Shown in pieces: positions 1 through 5,755 of a stretch of DNA of 9,255 bases. The translations under genes and the position numbers were made by a program. The DNA lies in contig MWJR01000118.1 of NCBI GenBank assembly GCA_002127415.1, forward strand, positions 1 to 9,255, read 5' to 3'. Each line of letters opens with the position of its first letter. Position 1 is the stretch's first letter. The notes under the pieces were generated by a model. It saw only the letters and a program-made list of their open reading frames with translations. It had not been told where the DNA came from and did no database searches. Source of the DNA: Calditrichaeota bacterium AABM5.125.24 (GTDB lineage Bacteria > Electryoneota > AABM5-125-24 > Hatepunaeales > Hatepunaeaceae).

Positions 1-88
1 TGCATCTTGGATTTCCATAAAGAACAATATACATCAAACAACCACATTTGTCAACAATATTCTGCACTGATTAATAGCAGAAGAAGAA

Positions 89-589
89 TTGAATGTCAGA
101 GGTATTATCGAAAAACCCGTTACTGAAGGTAAGAAAATAGATATTCCAAACATTCCAAGAATGTGGATTGGATTCATTTTCGCTGGCATTTCATTCTTCT
201 TCGAATACATAGAATATATTTTGGGAACATGGTCTTCAATTCTCTTTGGATTAATAGTGGGGATCTACTGGTTTCATTCTATTCATAGAATACATTCTAT
301 ATTAGAAGCATTTTCATCCAAAGATTATCCTATATCACCAAAACACGCCGTTGTTGGACATTTTTTACCATTCTTTAATATTTATTGGTTTATTAAATGG
401 CCTCATGAATTTACAAAATATATTAGTTTAAATTCAACAATAAAAATTATCCCCGGAAGTATACTTGGATTCTTACTATTAATATCCTTTATCGTAAATA
501 GAACGTTCGATGGAACAATCGGTATTTTAGGGATTTTCACCATTGGAACATATTTGGTGAACAAGCTTAGGAAACTAATAGAAGGATAA
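89..589 (+). CDS. Small polytopic membrane protein of unknown function
   Basis: I do not recognise a named family with certainty. The 166-residue product has about four to five hydrophobic segments (roughly residues 27-47, 49-66, 86-104, 119-138 and 141-158) separated by short basic loops, so it should be an integral inner-membrane protein. The central motif HAVVGHFLPFFNIYWFIKW (residues 86-104) resembles the FxPFFNxYW motif I recall from small uncharacterised bacterial membrane proteins (DUF4328/DUF4234-like); that likeness is from memory. The start is uncertain. The frame opens after a stop at 68-70, and the only usual start before the first helix is TTG at 89, with purine-rich GAAGAAGAA just before it. 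An ATG at 161 would remove the cytosolic N-terminus and has no clear Shine-Dalgarno sequence. Base composition is strikingly A+T-rich (18 of 60 bases are G+C in 121-180), unlike the sdh genes, which suggests horizontal acquisition. It lies 126 bases upstream of another small membrane-protein gene in the same direction. Confidence 0.7.
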   Translation: MNVRGIIEKPVTEGKKIDIPNIPRMWIGFIFAGISFFFEYIEYILGTWSSILFGLIVGIYWFHSIHRIHSILEAFSSKDYPISPKHAVVGHFLPFFNIYWFIKWPHEFTKYISLNSTIKIIPGSILGFLLLISFIVNRTFDGTIGILGIFTIGTYLVNKLRKLIEG

Positions 590-630
590 TAGTATGATAT
601 TTAATCTGCATAAACTTTTCGAGGTGTCAG

Positions 631-684
631 GTGATCACGCTTAACGTAGAAATTTTGTTTTCAGATCAAGTGAGAACGCTTGAC
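631..684 (+). repeat. Imperfect direct repeat in the spacer before the second gene
   Basis: GTGATCACGCTTAAC (631-645) and GTGAGAACGCTTGAC (670-684) match at 12 of 15 positions, 39 bases apart. The first copy starts with the 8-bp palindrome GTGATCAC. Both lie directly upstream of the gene starting at 716, where a regulator could bind. The match is short and may be chance. Confidence 0.3.
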
Positions 685-715
685 AACAAACGAATATGGT
701 TGGGAGTACTATATT

Positions 716-1174
716 ATGATAATATCGTTAAATAAAGTATTGTCATCAGTAGATTTTTGGACTGTCCTAGCCCCTGTTGCGACCGTAGTACTTGGTTGGT
801 TTTTAAACGAGCGCAGTAAACGTGCGCATGAACGTAATGTTCTTGTCTGGGAGCAATATAAACGCAAGGAAGTTAACTACAAAGAATTACTAAGAACAAG
901 CAAGGGATTTTACGTTGCAACAGATGATACAAAACTGAAAAACGAATTTCTTGAACAGCTAAAGCTCTGCTGGTTGTATGCACCCGATGAAGTAATCACC
1001 ACAGCATACAACTTTATCGAAACAGTCCACACCAATTCTCAGAAAACTGATGAGGAGAGAGAACGTGCATTTGGGGTATTCGTAGCAGCCATGAGAAAGG
1101 ATATTTTATCTACAGCGTTTTTGAAGAAGAGTAATTTAGGATCGAATAACTTCAAACATCTTAAAGCTACCTGA
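716..1174 (+). CDS. Membrane-anchored small protein of unknown function
   Basis: I do not recognise this protein. The frame opens at TTG 680, but I chose ATG 716 because GGGAG at 702-706 gives a Shine-Dalgarno sequence with 9-base spacing. The result is a 152-residue protein. Residues about 8-30 (SVDFWTVLAPVATVVLGWFL) form one hydrophobic helix. It is followed by a basic, charged stretch (NERSKRAHERNVLVWEQYKRKE), which by the positive-inside rule puts the rest in the cytoplasm. That domain looks mostly alpha-helical, with a tyrosine- and charge-rich middle and a basic tail. The architecture (one N-terminal membrane helix plus a helical domain of about 120 residues) is common among orphan accessory proteins and does not identify a function. 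Codon use is A+T-rich, like the gene at 89-589 and unlike the sdh genes. It converges on the minus-strand sdh operon, with a hairpin between them at 1245-1272. Confidence 0.7.
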   Translation: MIISLNKVLSSVDFWTVLAPVATVVLGWFLNERSKRAHERNVLVWEQYKRKEVNYKELLRTSKGFYVATDDTKLKNEFLEQLKLCWLYAPDEVITTAYNFIETVHTNSQKTDEERERAFGVFVAAMRKDILSTAFLKKSNLGSNNFKHLKAT

Positions 1175-1244
1175 AATGATGTATCTACCTAACTTTCGCC
1201 GGGTGCCCCAGTTTGCTTGCAACCCGGGTTTCATCTGTTCTATA

Positions 1245-1272
1245 TGCTGTCAGGTGGGGGCACCTGACAGCA
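1245..1272. repeat. Strong hairpin between convergent genes (REP-like or terminator)
   Basis: TGCTGTCAGGTG and CACCTGACAGCA are perfect 12-bp inverted arms around a GGGG loop. The hairpin lies 17 bases beyond the sdhB stop and 70 bases beyond the plus-strand gene ending at 1174, so it could stop or protect transcripts from both sides. There is no T-run on either strand, so it is not a standard intrinsic terminator. Upstream, GGTGCCCC (1202-1209) is the exact complement of GGGGCACC (1257-1264), and CCGGGT/ACCCGG (1199-1204/1222-1227) can also pair, so alternative folds exist across 1199-1272. Confidence 0.6.
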
Positions 1273-1288
1273 CGATTAATCATCTCTG

Positions 1289-2122
1289 CTAAACTGTGAA
1301 AGGAGGCGGTTCGGGGATTTCGGGTATGCGTTCGACACCCTCGGGTTTGCCCAGGATTGGACTTTTGGCTCTTCGCCTCCTGAGTTTCAGGTAGTCCCAG
1401 ACCAGTTGACGCTTCATAAGCTGTATGGCACGCGCCGGGTCAACACCCTTCGGGCAGACGTTGGAGCATTCGCCGGCGTAGTGACATCTGAATGCGCCGT
1501 GAGTGTCGCCGACGATCTTCTTCCTTTGGTTGAAGCCGTCATCGCGGGTGTCCTTCGAGTAGCGGTATGACTGGGGCAGGGCCTGGGGGCCAAGGTATTC
1601 CGGGTCCGTGGCTATTGTGGGACAGGCGGACATACAGAGCCCGCATTTGATGCAGTATGTGAACTGAAGGTATCCGGTAAGCTCATCCGGACTCTGATAG
1701 AACTCACCGGTGGGGTTCAACATCTCGCCGGAATCACCTCTCAGAATGTGCGGATGTATGGATATGTGTTTCTCAAACAGCGGCGTCAGGTCCGGGACCA
1801 GGTCTTTGACAATATCGAAGTTCGGCAGTGATGCGACGGTCAGGACCTTCTTTGCTATGTCAAGGATCTGTGTGTTGCATGCCAGGGAGGGACGTCCGTT
1901 CAGCAGCATGCCGCAGGAACCGCAGACCCCCATCCGGCAGGAGTATCGCAGGCTAAGCGTCCCATCCTGTGTCTCCTTTATGTTGTGCAGACCGTCAAGA
2001 ACCGTCATTCCCGGTTCCACGTGAACGGTGAACTTCTGCCAGTGCGGTTTGTCATCCTTCTCAGGGTTGTATCGGCGGATATAAAAGGTTATATCTGTTT
2101 CTTTCTGAACTTTCTTTGTCAT
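1289..2122 (-). CDS. sdhB: Succinate dehydrogenase/fumarate reductase iron-sulfur subunit
   Basis: SdhB carries electrons from the FAD of SdhA to quinone in the membrane anchor through three Fe-S clusters. The 277-residue product shows all expected ligands. Cys62, 67, 70 and 82 (SCRMGVCGSCG...AC) bind 2Fe-2S in the N-terminal ferredoxin domain. CIKCGLCMSACP (157-168) and CHYAGECSNVCPKGVDP (213-229) bind the 4Fe-4S and 3Fe-4S clusters. Length is slightly above the usual 230-260 because of a basic, proline-rich C-terminal tail (RRRRAKSPILGKPEG then PEIPEPPPF). I chose ATG 2122 because GAGGAG stands 9 bases upstream (complement of 2132-2137). The frame stays open to 2206, but that part runs through a palindrome and has no family similarity. 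It is the last gene of the operon, 162 bases after sdhD, with two hairpins in the gap. Identity is very secure. SQR versus fumarate reductase direction cannot be read from the sequence. Confidence 0.97.
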   Translation of the reverse strand: MTKKVQKETDITFYIRRYNPEKDDKPHWQKFTVHVEPGMTVLDGLHNIKETQDGTLSLRYSCRMGVCGSCGMLLNGRPSLACNTQILDIAKKVLTVASLPNFDIVKDLVPDLTPLFEKHISIHPHILRGDSGEMLNPTGEFYQSPDELTGYLQFTYCIKCGLCMSACPTIATDPEYLGPQALPQSYRYSKDTRDDGFNQRKKIVGDTHGAFRCHYAGECSNVCPKGVDPARAIQLMKRQLVWDYLKLRRRRAKSPILGKPEGVERIPEIPEPPPFTV

Positions 2123-2149
2123 ATTTTTAGTCTCCTCATTAAGCGTGGT

Positions 2150-2169
2150 GTCACCTGTCCTCAGGTGAC
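2150..2169. repeat. Hairpin in the sdhD-sdhB gap, first
   Basis: GTCACCTG (2150-2157) and CAGGTGAC (2162-2169) are perfect 8-bp inverted arms with loop TCCT. It lies just upstream of the sdhB ribosome-binding site, so it could influence sdhB mRNA processing or translation. The CAGGTG/CACCTG core also occurs in the hairpin at 1245-1272, but the arms are arranged differently, so they need not be one family. Confidence 0.5.
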
Positions 2170-2222
2170 GCTGGAATGCCGTCTCGTGGGGACACTTAGG
2201 CGGCACTCTTTGTCAACTGTAA

Positions 2223-2244
2223 TCGGGGTTGTCCCCAACCCCGA
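2223..2244. repeat. Hairpin in the sdhD-sdhB gap, second
   Basis: TCGGGGTTG (2223-2231) and CAACCCCGA (2236-2244) are perfect 9-bp arms around TCCC. It begins 41 bases after the sdhD stop. No T-run follows on the transcribed strand, so it is more likely an mRNA 3'-protecting or REP-like hairpin than a terminator. Confidence 0.5.
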
Positions 2245-2284
2245 CAGCCTTTGCCAAGAGTCGGCTTCGATTATTGGACTATCC

Positions 2285-2659
2285 CTAAGCCAACTGCGCG
2301 ATGATGTTAAACTTAATCGTCACCCAGGTTCCCAGGGCAAACAGGCATATGCCGAGAGCCACAAACAGGACATTTACGAACTTCTGCTGACCACACCTGA
2401 GGCCCAGTTCAAACAGGATGGTCCGTAAGCCGTAAAGCCCGTGATAAAGGGCTGCAGCGAGCAGGACAACATAGAGAACCGCATAGATGGTCAGCTTGGC
2501 TCTGGCTAAAAGATTGTCCCAATCCACAGCTCCCCCCCCGACAGGGTTGAACCAGCCGAGGATCGTATCCAGATGCATAGTTATCATATGAATGCCGAGC
2601 AGGACCAGGATTATTATACCCGCAAATATATGCCAGGTCCAGTATCTTGTCTCGCGCAT
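2285..2659 (-). CDS. sdhD: Succinate dehydrogenase membrane anchor, cytochrome b subunit D
   Basis: This is a 124-residue hydrophobic protein with three membrane helices (about residues 10-29, 55-75 and 95-118). It should form the quinone- and heme-binding anchor together with SdhC. It has the SdhD-type opening RYWTWHIFAGIII and the signature YHGLYGLRTILFELG (72-86), whose His73 is the likely axial heme ligand. His10, His24 and His29 lie in or beside helix 1. The H-x3-G-x-R-x-I-L-x-E-L-G stretch is shared with SdhC, so the two anchors look like diverged paralogues. I chose ATG 2659 because GGAGG (complement of 2665-2669) stands five bases before it. A TTG four codons upstream overlaps that Shine-Dalgarno sequence and is unlikely to be the start. 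It is third in the operon. The sdhD label rests on position and motifs. C and D names could be swapped in some nomenclatures. Confidence 0.9.
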   Translation of the reverse strand: MRETRYWTWHIFAGIIILVLLGIHMITMHLDTILGWFNPVGGGAVDWDNLLARAKLTIYAVLYVVLLAAALYHGLYGLRTILFELGLRCGQQKFVNVLFVALGICLFALGTWVTIKFNIIAQLA

Positions 2660-2684
2660 ATTAACCTCCAAAGTGCAATCTATT

Positions 2685-2772
2685 TGTCATCGCGAGCTTA
2701 GCGAAGAATCTAAAGCGCCTGAATAATCGCTTGCTTCGTCATCCGGCATTCGCCGGATTCCTCGCAATGACA
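2685..2772. repeat. Palindromic repeat filling the sdhC-sdhD gap
   Basis: The ends TGTCATCGCGAG (2685-2696) and CTCGCAATGACA (2761-2772) are inverted repeats with one mismatch. Inside are a second perfect hairpin, ATCCGGC-ATTC-GCCGGAT (2741-2758), and the segment GCTTCGTCAT. I recall near-identical repeats (TGTCATTGCGAG...GCTTCGTC...CTCGCAATGACA) scattered through many unrelated bacterial genomes. The right edge is one base from the sdhC stop codon, and the left edge stops 15 bases before the sdhD Shine-Dalgarno sequence. Confidence 0.8.
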
Positions 2773-2773
2773 G

Positions 2774-3214
2774 TTAATGACTGAGTGCGAATAAGTCGTA
2801 GCCGCCGGCAGCGACCAGGACGGCTGCAACTATCATCAGAACCACCATCAACGGACGCTGCACGTTCAGGGACGACTTGTAGGGATATACCGGCTCCTCA
2901 GCCTTGCCGACCGAGAAGCCGAGCTCTATCAGTATCAGCCTTATCCCGTTAAGTGCGTGGAAGGCAAATGCGACGAAGACCAGGAACTCCCCGACCATAA
3001 ACAGGGGTGATTCAAAAGTCCCCATCCATTTCTCCCAGGCATCCAGACCGAACACGCGCGAGGATGTGACAAAGATGTGCAGGCAGAAATAGAGCAACAT
3101 TCCGAGTCCTGTGATGCGGTGCAGGGTATAAAGGTATCGCTCAAACCCCCACCGGCCGCCGCCGAGCCATCCCCAAAGTCCGATTTTGTTAGAATAACTT
3201 TTATGCTCCGCCAT
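2774..3214 (-). CDS. sdhC: Succinate dehydrogenase cytochrome b556 subunit
   Basis: SdhC anchors SdhAB to the membrane and, with SdhD, holds heme b and the quinone site. The 146-residue product has the family signature RYLYTLHRITGLG (26-38) leading into helix 1, His46 inside that helix, and the second signature HALNGIRLILIELG (86-99) with His86 as the likely axial heme ligand. Three membrane helices fall at about 34-51, 71-95 and 120-140. His in both signature positions, repeated in SdhD, suggests a two-anchor enzyme that may carry two hemes (type A of the SQR/QFR classification); this is inference. The start ATG 3214 has AAAGGG seven bases upstream (complement of 3222-3227). It follows sdhA after a 193-base gap filled by two palindromic repeats, and its stop codon lies next to the repeat at 2685-2772. 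Confidence 0.93.
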   Translation of the reverse strand: MAEHKSYSNKIGLWGWLGGGRWGFERYLYTLHRITGLGMLLYFCLHIFVTSSRVFGLDAWEKWMGTFESPLFMVGEFLVFVAFAFHALNGIRLILIELGFSVGKAEEPVYPYKSSLNVQRPLMVVLMIVAAVLVAAGGYDLFALSH

Positions 3215-3239
3215 AAGAATACCCTTTATTAAGTGGAAG

Positions 3240-3315
3240 TGTAGGATGGGTGAAGTGAAGCGAAACCCATCAGAAACTGTAACATTCCGGATTGATGGGT
3301 TTCACCCATCCTACA
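3240..3315. repeat. Palindromic repeat in the sdhA-sdhC gap (GTAGGATGGGTGAA family)
   Basis: GTAGGATGGGTGAA (3241-3254) is perfectly inverted at 3301-3314, extended by a T-A pair at 3240/3315. Inside, AAACCCATCA (3263-3272) pairs with TGATGGGTTT (3293-3302). Each half can also fold alone (GATGGGT...ACCCATC). I recall very similar GTAGGATGGGTGAAGCGAAACCCATC repeats in many bacteria. It is about 75 bp, has no coding content, and looks like a REP/MITE-type element. Confidence 0.85.
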
Positions 3316-3324
3316 GAAACTTTG

Positions 3325-3409
3325 AATTACGGAGACACCATACTTAATTATGAGTGTCTCCTGATGATTGTATATTTCTTACGTAATTAAGTATGATGTC
3401 CCCGTAATT
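3325..3409. repeat. Inverted-repeat element overlapping the sdhA stop codon
   Basis: The left arm 3325-3350 (AATTACGGAGACACC...) and the right arm 3384-3409 are inverted repeats matching at 24 of 26 positions, with a 33-bp centre. The right arm contains two bases of the sdhA stop codon (3408-3410), so the repeat supplies the end of that gene. I recall similar AATTACGGGGACACCATACTTAATTA arms beside REP-associated tyrosine transposases (IS200-like). No transposase is present here, so it would be a non-autonomous copy. Confidence 0.75.
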
Positions 3410-5120
3410 AGTATTTCCTCTCCACCGGCTTCCACTTTGTGATGGTTACATCCTTGTAGCTCAACTGGGGGCCATCGTCGGTTAATGTGATCAGTGTGTG
3501 TTTAAGCCATTTTTCGTCGTCCCGCACGGTGAAGTCCCGCCTCGAATGTCCACCGCGGGATTCCTCCCGTGCCAGCGCTGCGACAATCATCGACTCCGCC
3601 AGTATCAGCAGGTTCTCAAGTTCAAGGGTATTGATCAGATTGGAATTGTAGATGCGGCCCTTATCCTGAATCCGTATGTTCCTAAAACGCTCCTTCAGTT
3701 TACGCACTTTATCGAGCCCCGCAGCCATATCATCCCCGGTGCGGAAGACCCCCATATGGAAGTCCATAACCTGCCGCAACTCGGTCTTCAACTGATACGG
3801 ATTTTCGTCACCTTCATTCTCGAGCAGGTCGTGGAATATCCTCCTCTCTTCCTCCTCGACGCGGTCAGCGGAAACCTCGTGCATCCCCGGATCAGTTTCG
3901 AGGTATTTCACTATCCTGGCCCCCGTAATACCACCCCAGACCAGGCATTCGGCGGTTGAATTAGCCCCGAGACGATTGGCGCCGTGAAGCGATGTGCAGG
4001 CCACCTCACCGGCCGCCCAGACCCCTTCCATCTTCGTCTTTCCGTTGATGTCCGCCTCAATCCCACCCATCGAATAGTGCGCCACCGGACGGACCGGGAT
4101 CGGCTCGAAGATGGGGTCCAACCCCAGGAACTTCATAGTAACTTCACGGATGAGCGGCAGCCGGTGGTTAATCTTATCCGCGCCGAGGTGGGTCAGGTCG
4201 AGATGAACGTAGTCCAGGCCTTTCGGGCCATCAAACCCGCGCCCTTCCAGTATCTCGGTCATTTCAGCACGGGAGACTATATCGCGCGGCGCGACCTCCA
4301 TCTTGGAAGCGGCGTATTTCTCCATAAAGCGGTCGCCGTCCTTGTTGCGCAGGTAGCCCCCCTCCCCGCGGCAACCCTCCGTCATCAGTATCCCCGAAGG
4401 AACAAGCCCCGTGGGATGAAACTGCAGGAACTCTGAATCTTCCAACGACATCCCTGCCCGATAAGCCATAGCCTGGCCATCCCCGGTGACGGTCTGCGAG
4501 TAGGTGGTGAAGCCGTATAGATTGCCGAGTCCGCCGGTGGCAATAAGCAGGGCCTTTCCGCGAAGCACATTCAACTCGCCCGTGCCCATATCAATCATCG
4601 TAACACCGCAGAACCGGCCGCCTTCACAGACAATGGATGTGGCAAATACCTCGTCGTAGCGCGTGAAATTCTTATGCTCTGTCAGGGCGTCATACAGGGT
4701 CTGCATCTCAAAGAAGCCTGTCTTATCGGCCGCCATAGTGGCCCGCGGATAGCTGTGACCGCCGAAAGGACGCTGAAGGATCCTGCCGTCATCCCTCCGC
4801 GACCAGGGCAGACCCCAGTGGTCGAGCTGCAGGATCTCAATCGGTGAGGTCTCCACGAACCGATATACGACATCCTGGTCCGCCAGGAAATCGGAGCCCT
4901 TGACCGTATCCCAGGCGTGCAGGTCAAGATTGTCCCCTTCCTCTTCCCGGAGCACAGCGGCGGTGCCGCCTTCTGCGCAGACCGAATGGGCCCGCATCAA
5001 CTGGACCTTGGAGACAATCCCTATGTTTATCCCATCGCCGGACCTGCGGGAAATCTCAACTGCTGCCCGCAACCCGGCTAAACCGGCGCCAAGTATGATG
5101 ACGTCGTGATCGATTATCAT
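3408..5120 (-). CDS. sdhA: Succinate dehydrogenase/fumarate reductase flavoprotein subunit
   Basis: SdhA oxidises succinate to fumarate (or the reverse) on the cytoplasmic face and passes electrons to SdhB. The 570 residues match the usual length. Visible motifs in order: the dinucleotide-binding GAGLAG (11-16); AHSVCAEGGTAA (44-55) with His45, the expected covalent FAD attachment site; ATGG (194-197); FHPTG (234-238); TEGCRGEGGYL (247-257) with catalytic Arg251; PVRPVAHYSMGGI (342-354) with His348; and GANRLGANSTAECLVWG (380-396) in the FAD/substrate region. The STAECLVWG form recalls archaeal-type enzymes more than the E. coli NSLLD form. The start ATG 5120 is fixed by AGGAGG seven bases upstream (complement of 5128-5133). 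It is the first gene of sdhACDB and diverges from the gene at 5756 across a long spacer with palindromes. Its stop codon overlaps a palindromic repeat. Confidence 0.97.
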   Translation of the reverse strand: MIIDHDVIILGAGLAGLRAAVEISRRSGDGINIGIVSKVQLMRAHSVCAEGGTAAVLREEEGDNLDLHAWDTVKGSDFLADQDVVYRFVETSPIEILQLDHWGLPWSRRDDGRILQRPFGGHSYPRATMAADKTGFFEMQTLYDALTEHKNFTRYDEVFATSIVCEGGRFCGVTMIDMGTGELNVLRGKALLIATGGLGNLYGFTTYSQTVTGDGQAMAYRAGMSLEDSEFLQFHPTGLVPSGILMTEGCRGEGGYLRNKDGDRFMEKYAASKMEVAPRDIVSRAEMTEILEGRGFDGPKGLDYVHLDLTHLGADKINHRLPLIREVTMKFLGLDPIFEPIPVRPVAHYSMGGIEADINGKTKMEGVWAAGEVACTSLHGANRLGANSTAECLVWGGITGARIVKYLETDPGMHEVSADRVEEEERRIFHDLLENEGDENPYQLKTELRQVMDFHMGVFRTGDDMAAGLDKVRKLKERFRNIRIQDKGRIYNSNLINTLELENLLILAESMIVAALAREESRGGHSRRDFTVRDDEKWLKHTLITLTDDGPQLSYKDVTITKWKPVERKY

Positions 5121-5235
5121 ACCATCGCCTCCTGATGTTTTATATTCAATACGCAGTGTGTTAGGTGGTTGGCGGCAGTCACTTCAACGCTACCGCCAAT
5201 GAATTTAATCTTCAGGGTTGCGTGAATAGTCCGAT

Positions 5236-5289
5236 GTTTTTACAAAGCACATCGCCATAGTGAATAATTTCACTAACTTGTGTAAAAAC
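5236..5289. promoter_or_regulatory. Nested inverted repeat upstream of sdhA
   Basis: The outer arms GTTTTTACA (5236-5244) and TGTAAAAAC (5281-5289) are perfect 9-bp inverted repeats. Between them TAGTGAA (5258-5264) and TTCACTA (5269-5275) form a second, perfect 7-bp inverted repeat around TAAT. It lies 116 bases upstream of the sdhA start, in the leader or promoter zone. It could be an operator pair, a leader hairpin or a small repeat. On the minus strand the outer 3' arm is not followed by a T-run, so it is not a clear terminator. Confidence 0.5.
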
Positions 5290-5303
5290 CTGCAACTTCA
5301 TCT

Positions 5304-5317
5304 TGTTAAATTTAACA
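5304..5317. promoter_or_regulatory. Perfect 14-bp palindrome, candidate operator
   Basis: TGTTAAATTTAACA is its own reverse complement, the form expected for a homodimeric helix-turn-helix regulator. It sits 184 bases upstream of the sdhA start, 15 bases beyond the nested repeat. On the minus strand a possible -10 box TACAAT (complement of 5320-5325) abuts it, but no good -35 box stands behind that, so the promoter is not established. The regulator is unknown. Confidence 0.45.
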
Positions 5318-5755
5318 GGATTGTAGAGGTTACTGATAACGCTGATATGCATTGCAAGGTCGGCGACTTGGGCTGGTCCGTTAATAAGGAATAGCGTCCG
5401 GGCCAGTATGCCGGTCTACCAATGGCAGAGTATCGCGATCTCCGCTTGACAGCCATCGGAGCTTCAATGGGTCTTGACTTTATAAAATATAATCGCAAAT
5501 TTGGCGGTGTATGTCAAGCGTCTTGCAGGCTGCGACACATTACGCCCGTAATAAGTTGTATAATGTGGGTGCGTTTGATCGTCGCAGCCGGTGTGAAAAC
5601 AGTTCGCACCTCAACCGACCCGATCTTCCTCAGCCGAGTGAGCTGCTGCGCCCCAGTGCCGTTGTTATTACTGCCTCAGGAGATTTGGCACGGCTGTTGC
5701 TGTAATACTGACTGAAAGCGAATCAAATTAGAAACCAGACACATAAGAGGGTATC
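5318..5755. other. Divergent spacer without a convincing gene
   Basis: This spacer is about 440 bases. Short open frames exist on both strands (for example 5422-5715 plus and 5298-5498 minus), but their products are Cys- or Arg-rich without domains, have no Shine-Dalgarno sequence, and do not resemble proteins. TTGACA (5446-5451), TTGACT (5474-5479) and TATAAT (5488-5493, 5559-5564) occur, but not in pairs with 16-18 base spacing on the plus strand. A minus-strand TTGACA (complement of 5512-5517) has only poor -10 partners. GAGGG at 5747-5751 is the ribosome-binding site of the gene at 5756. The 5' leader of that gene may be long. Confidence 0.5.

Noticed and set aside
2123..2206. Longer sdhB beginning at 2206 (28 extra residues)
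   Set aside because: The extension runs through the palindrome at 2150-2169 and has no family similarity, while ATG 2122 has a good GAGGAG ribosome-binding site.
1710..2428. Plus-strand open frames across sdhB and sdhD
   Set aside because: They lie antisense to genes whose motifs are unmistakable. They are shadow frames of G+C-rich coding sequence.
3498..4436. Two long plus-strand frames antisense to sdhA
   Set aside because: The sdhA frame contains every catalytic and FAD motif. The antisense products have no domains and no ribosome-binding sites.
5446..5493. Plus-strand sigma-70 promoter from TTGACA/TTGACT and TATAAT
   Set aside because: The boxes are not spaced 16-18 bases apart in any combination.
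5422..5715. 97-codon plus-strand frame in the divergent spacer
   Set aside because: There is no Shine-Dalgarno sequence, and the composition is odd with Cys clusters and no recognisable fold. It overlaps other equally poor frames.
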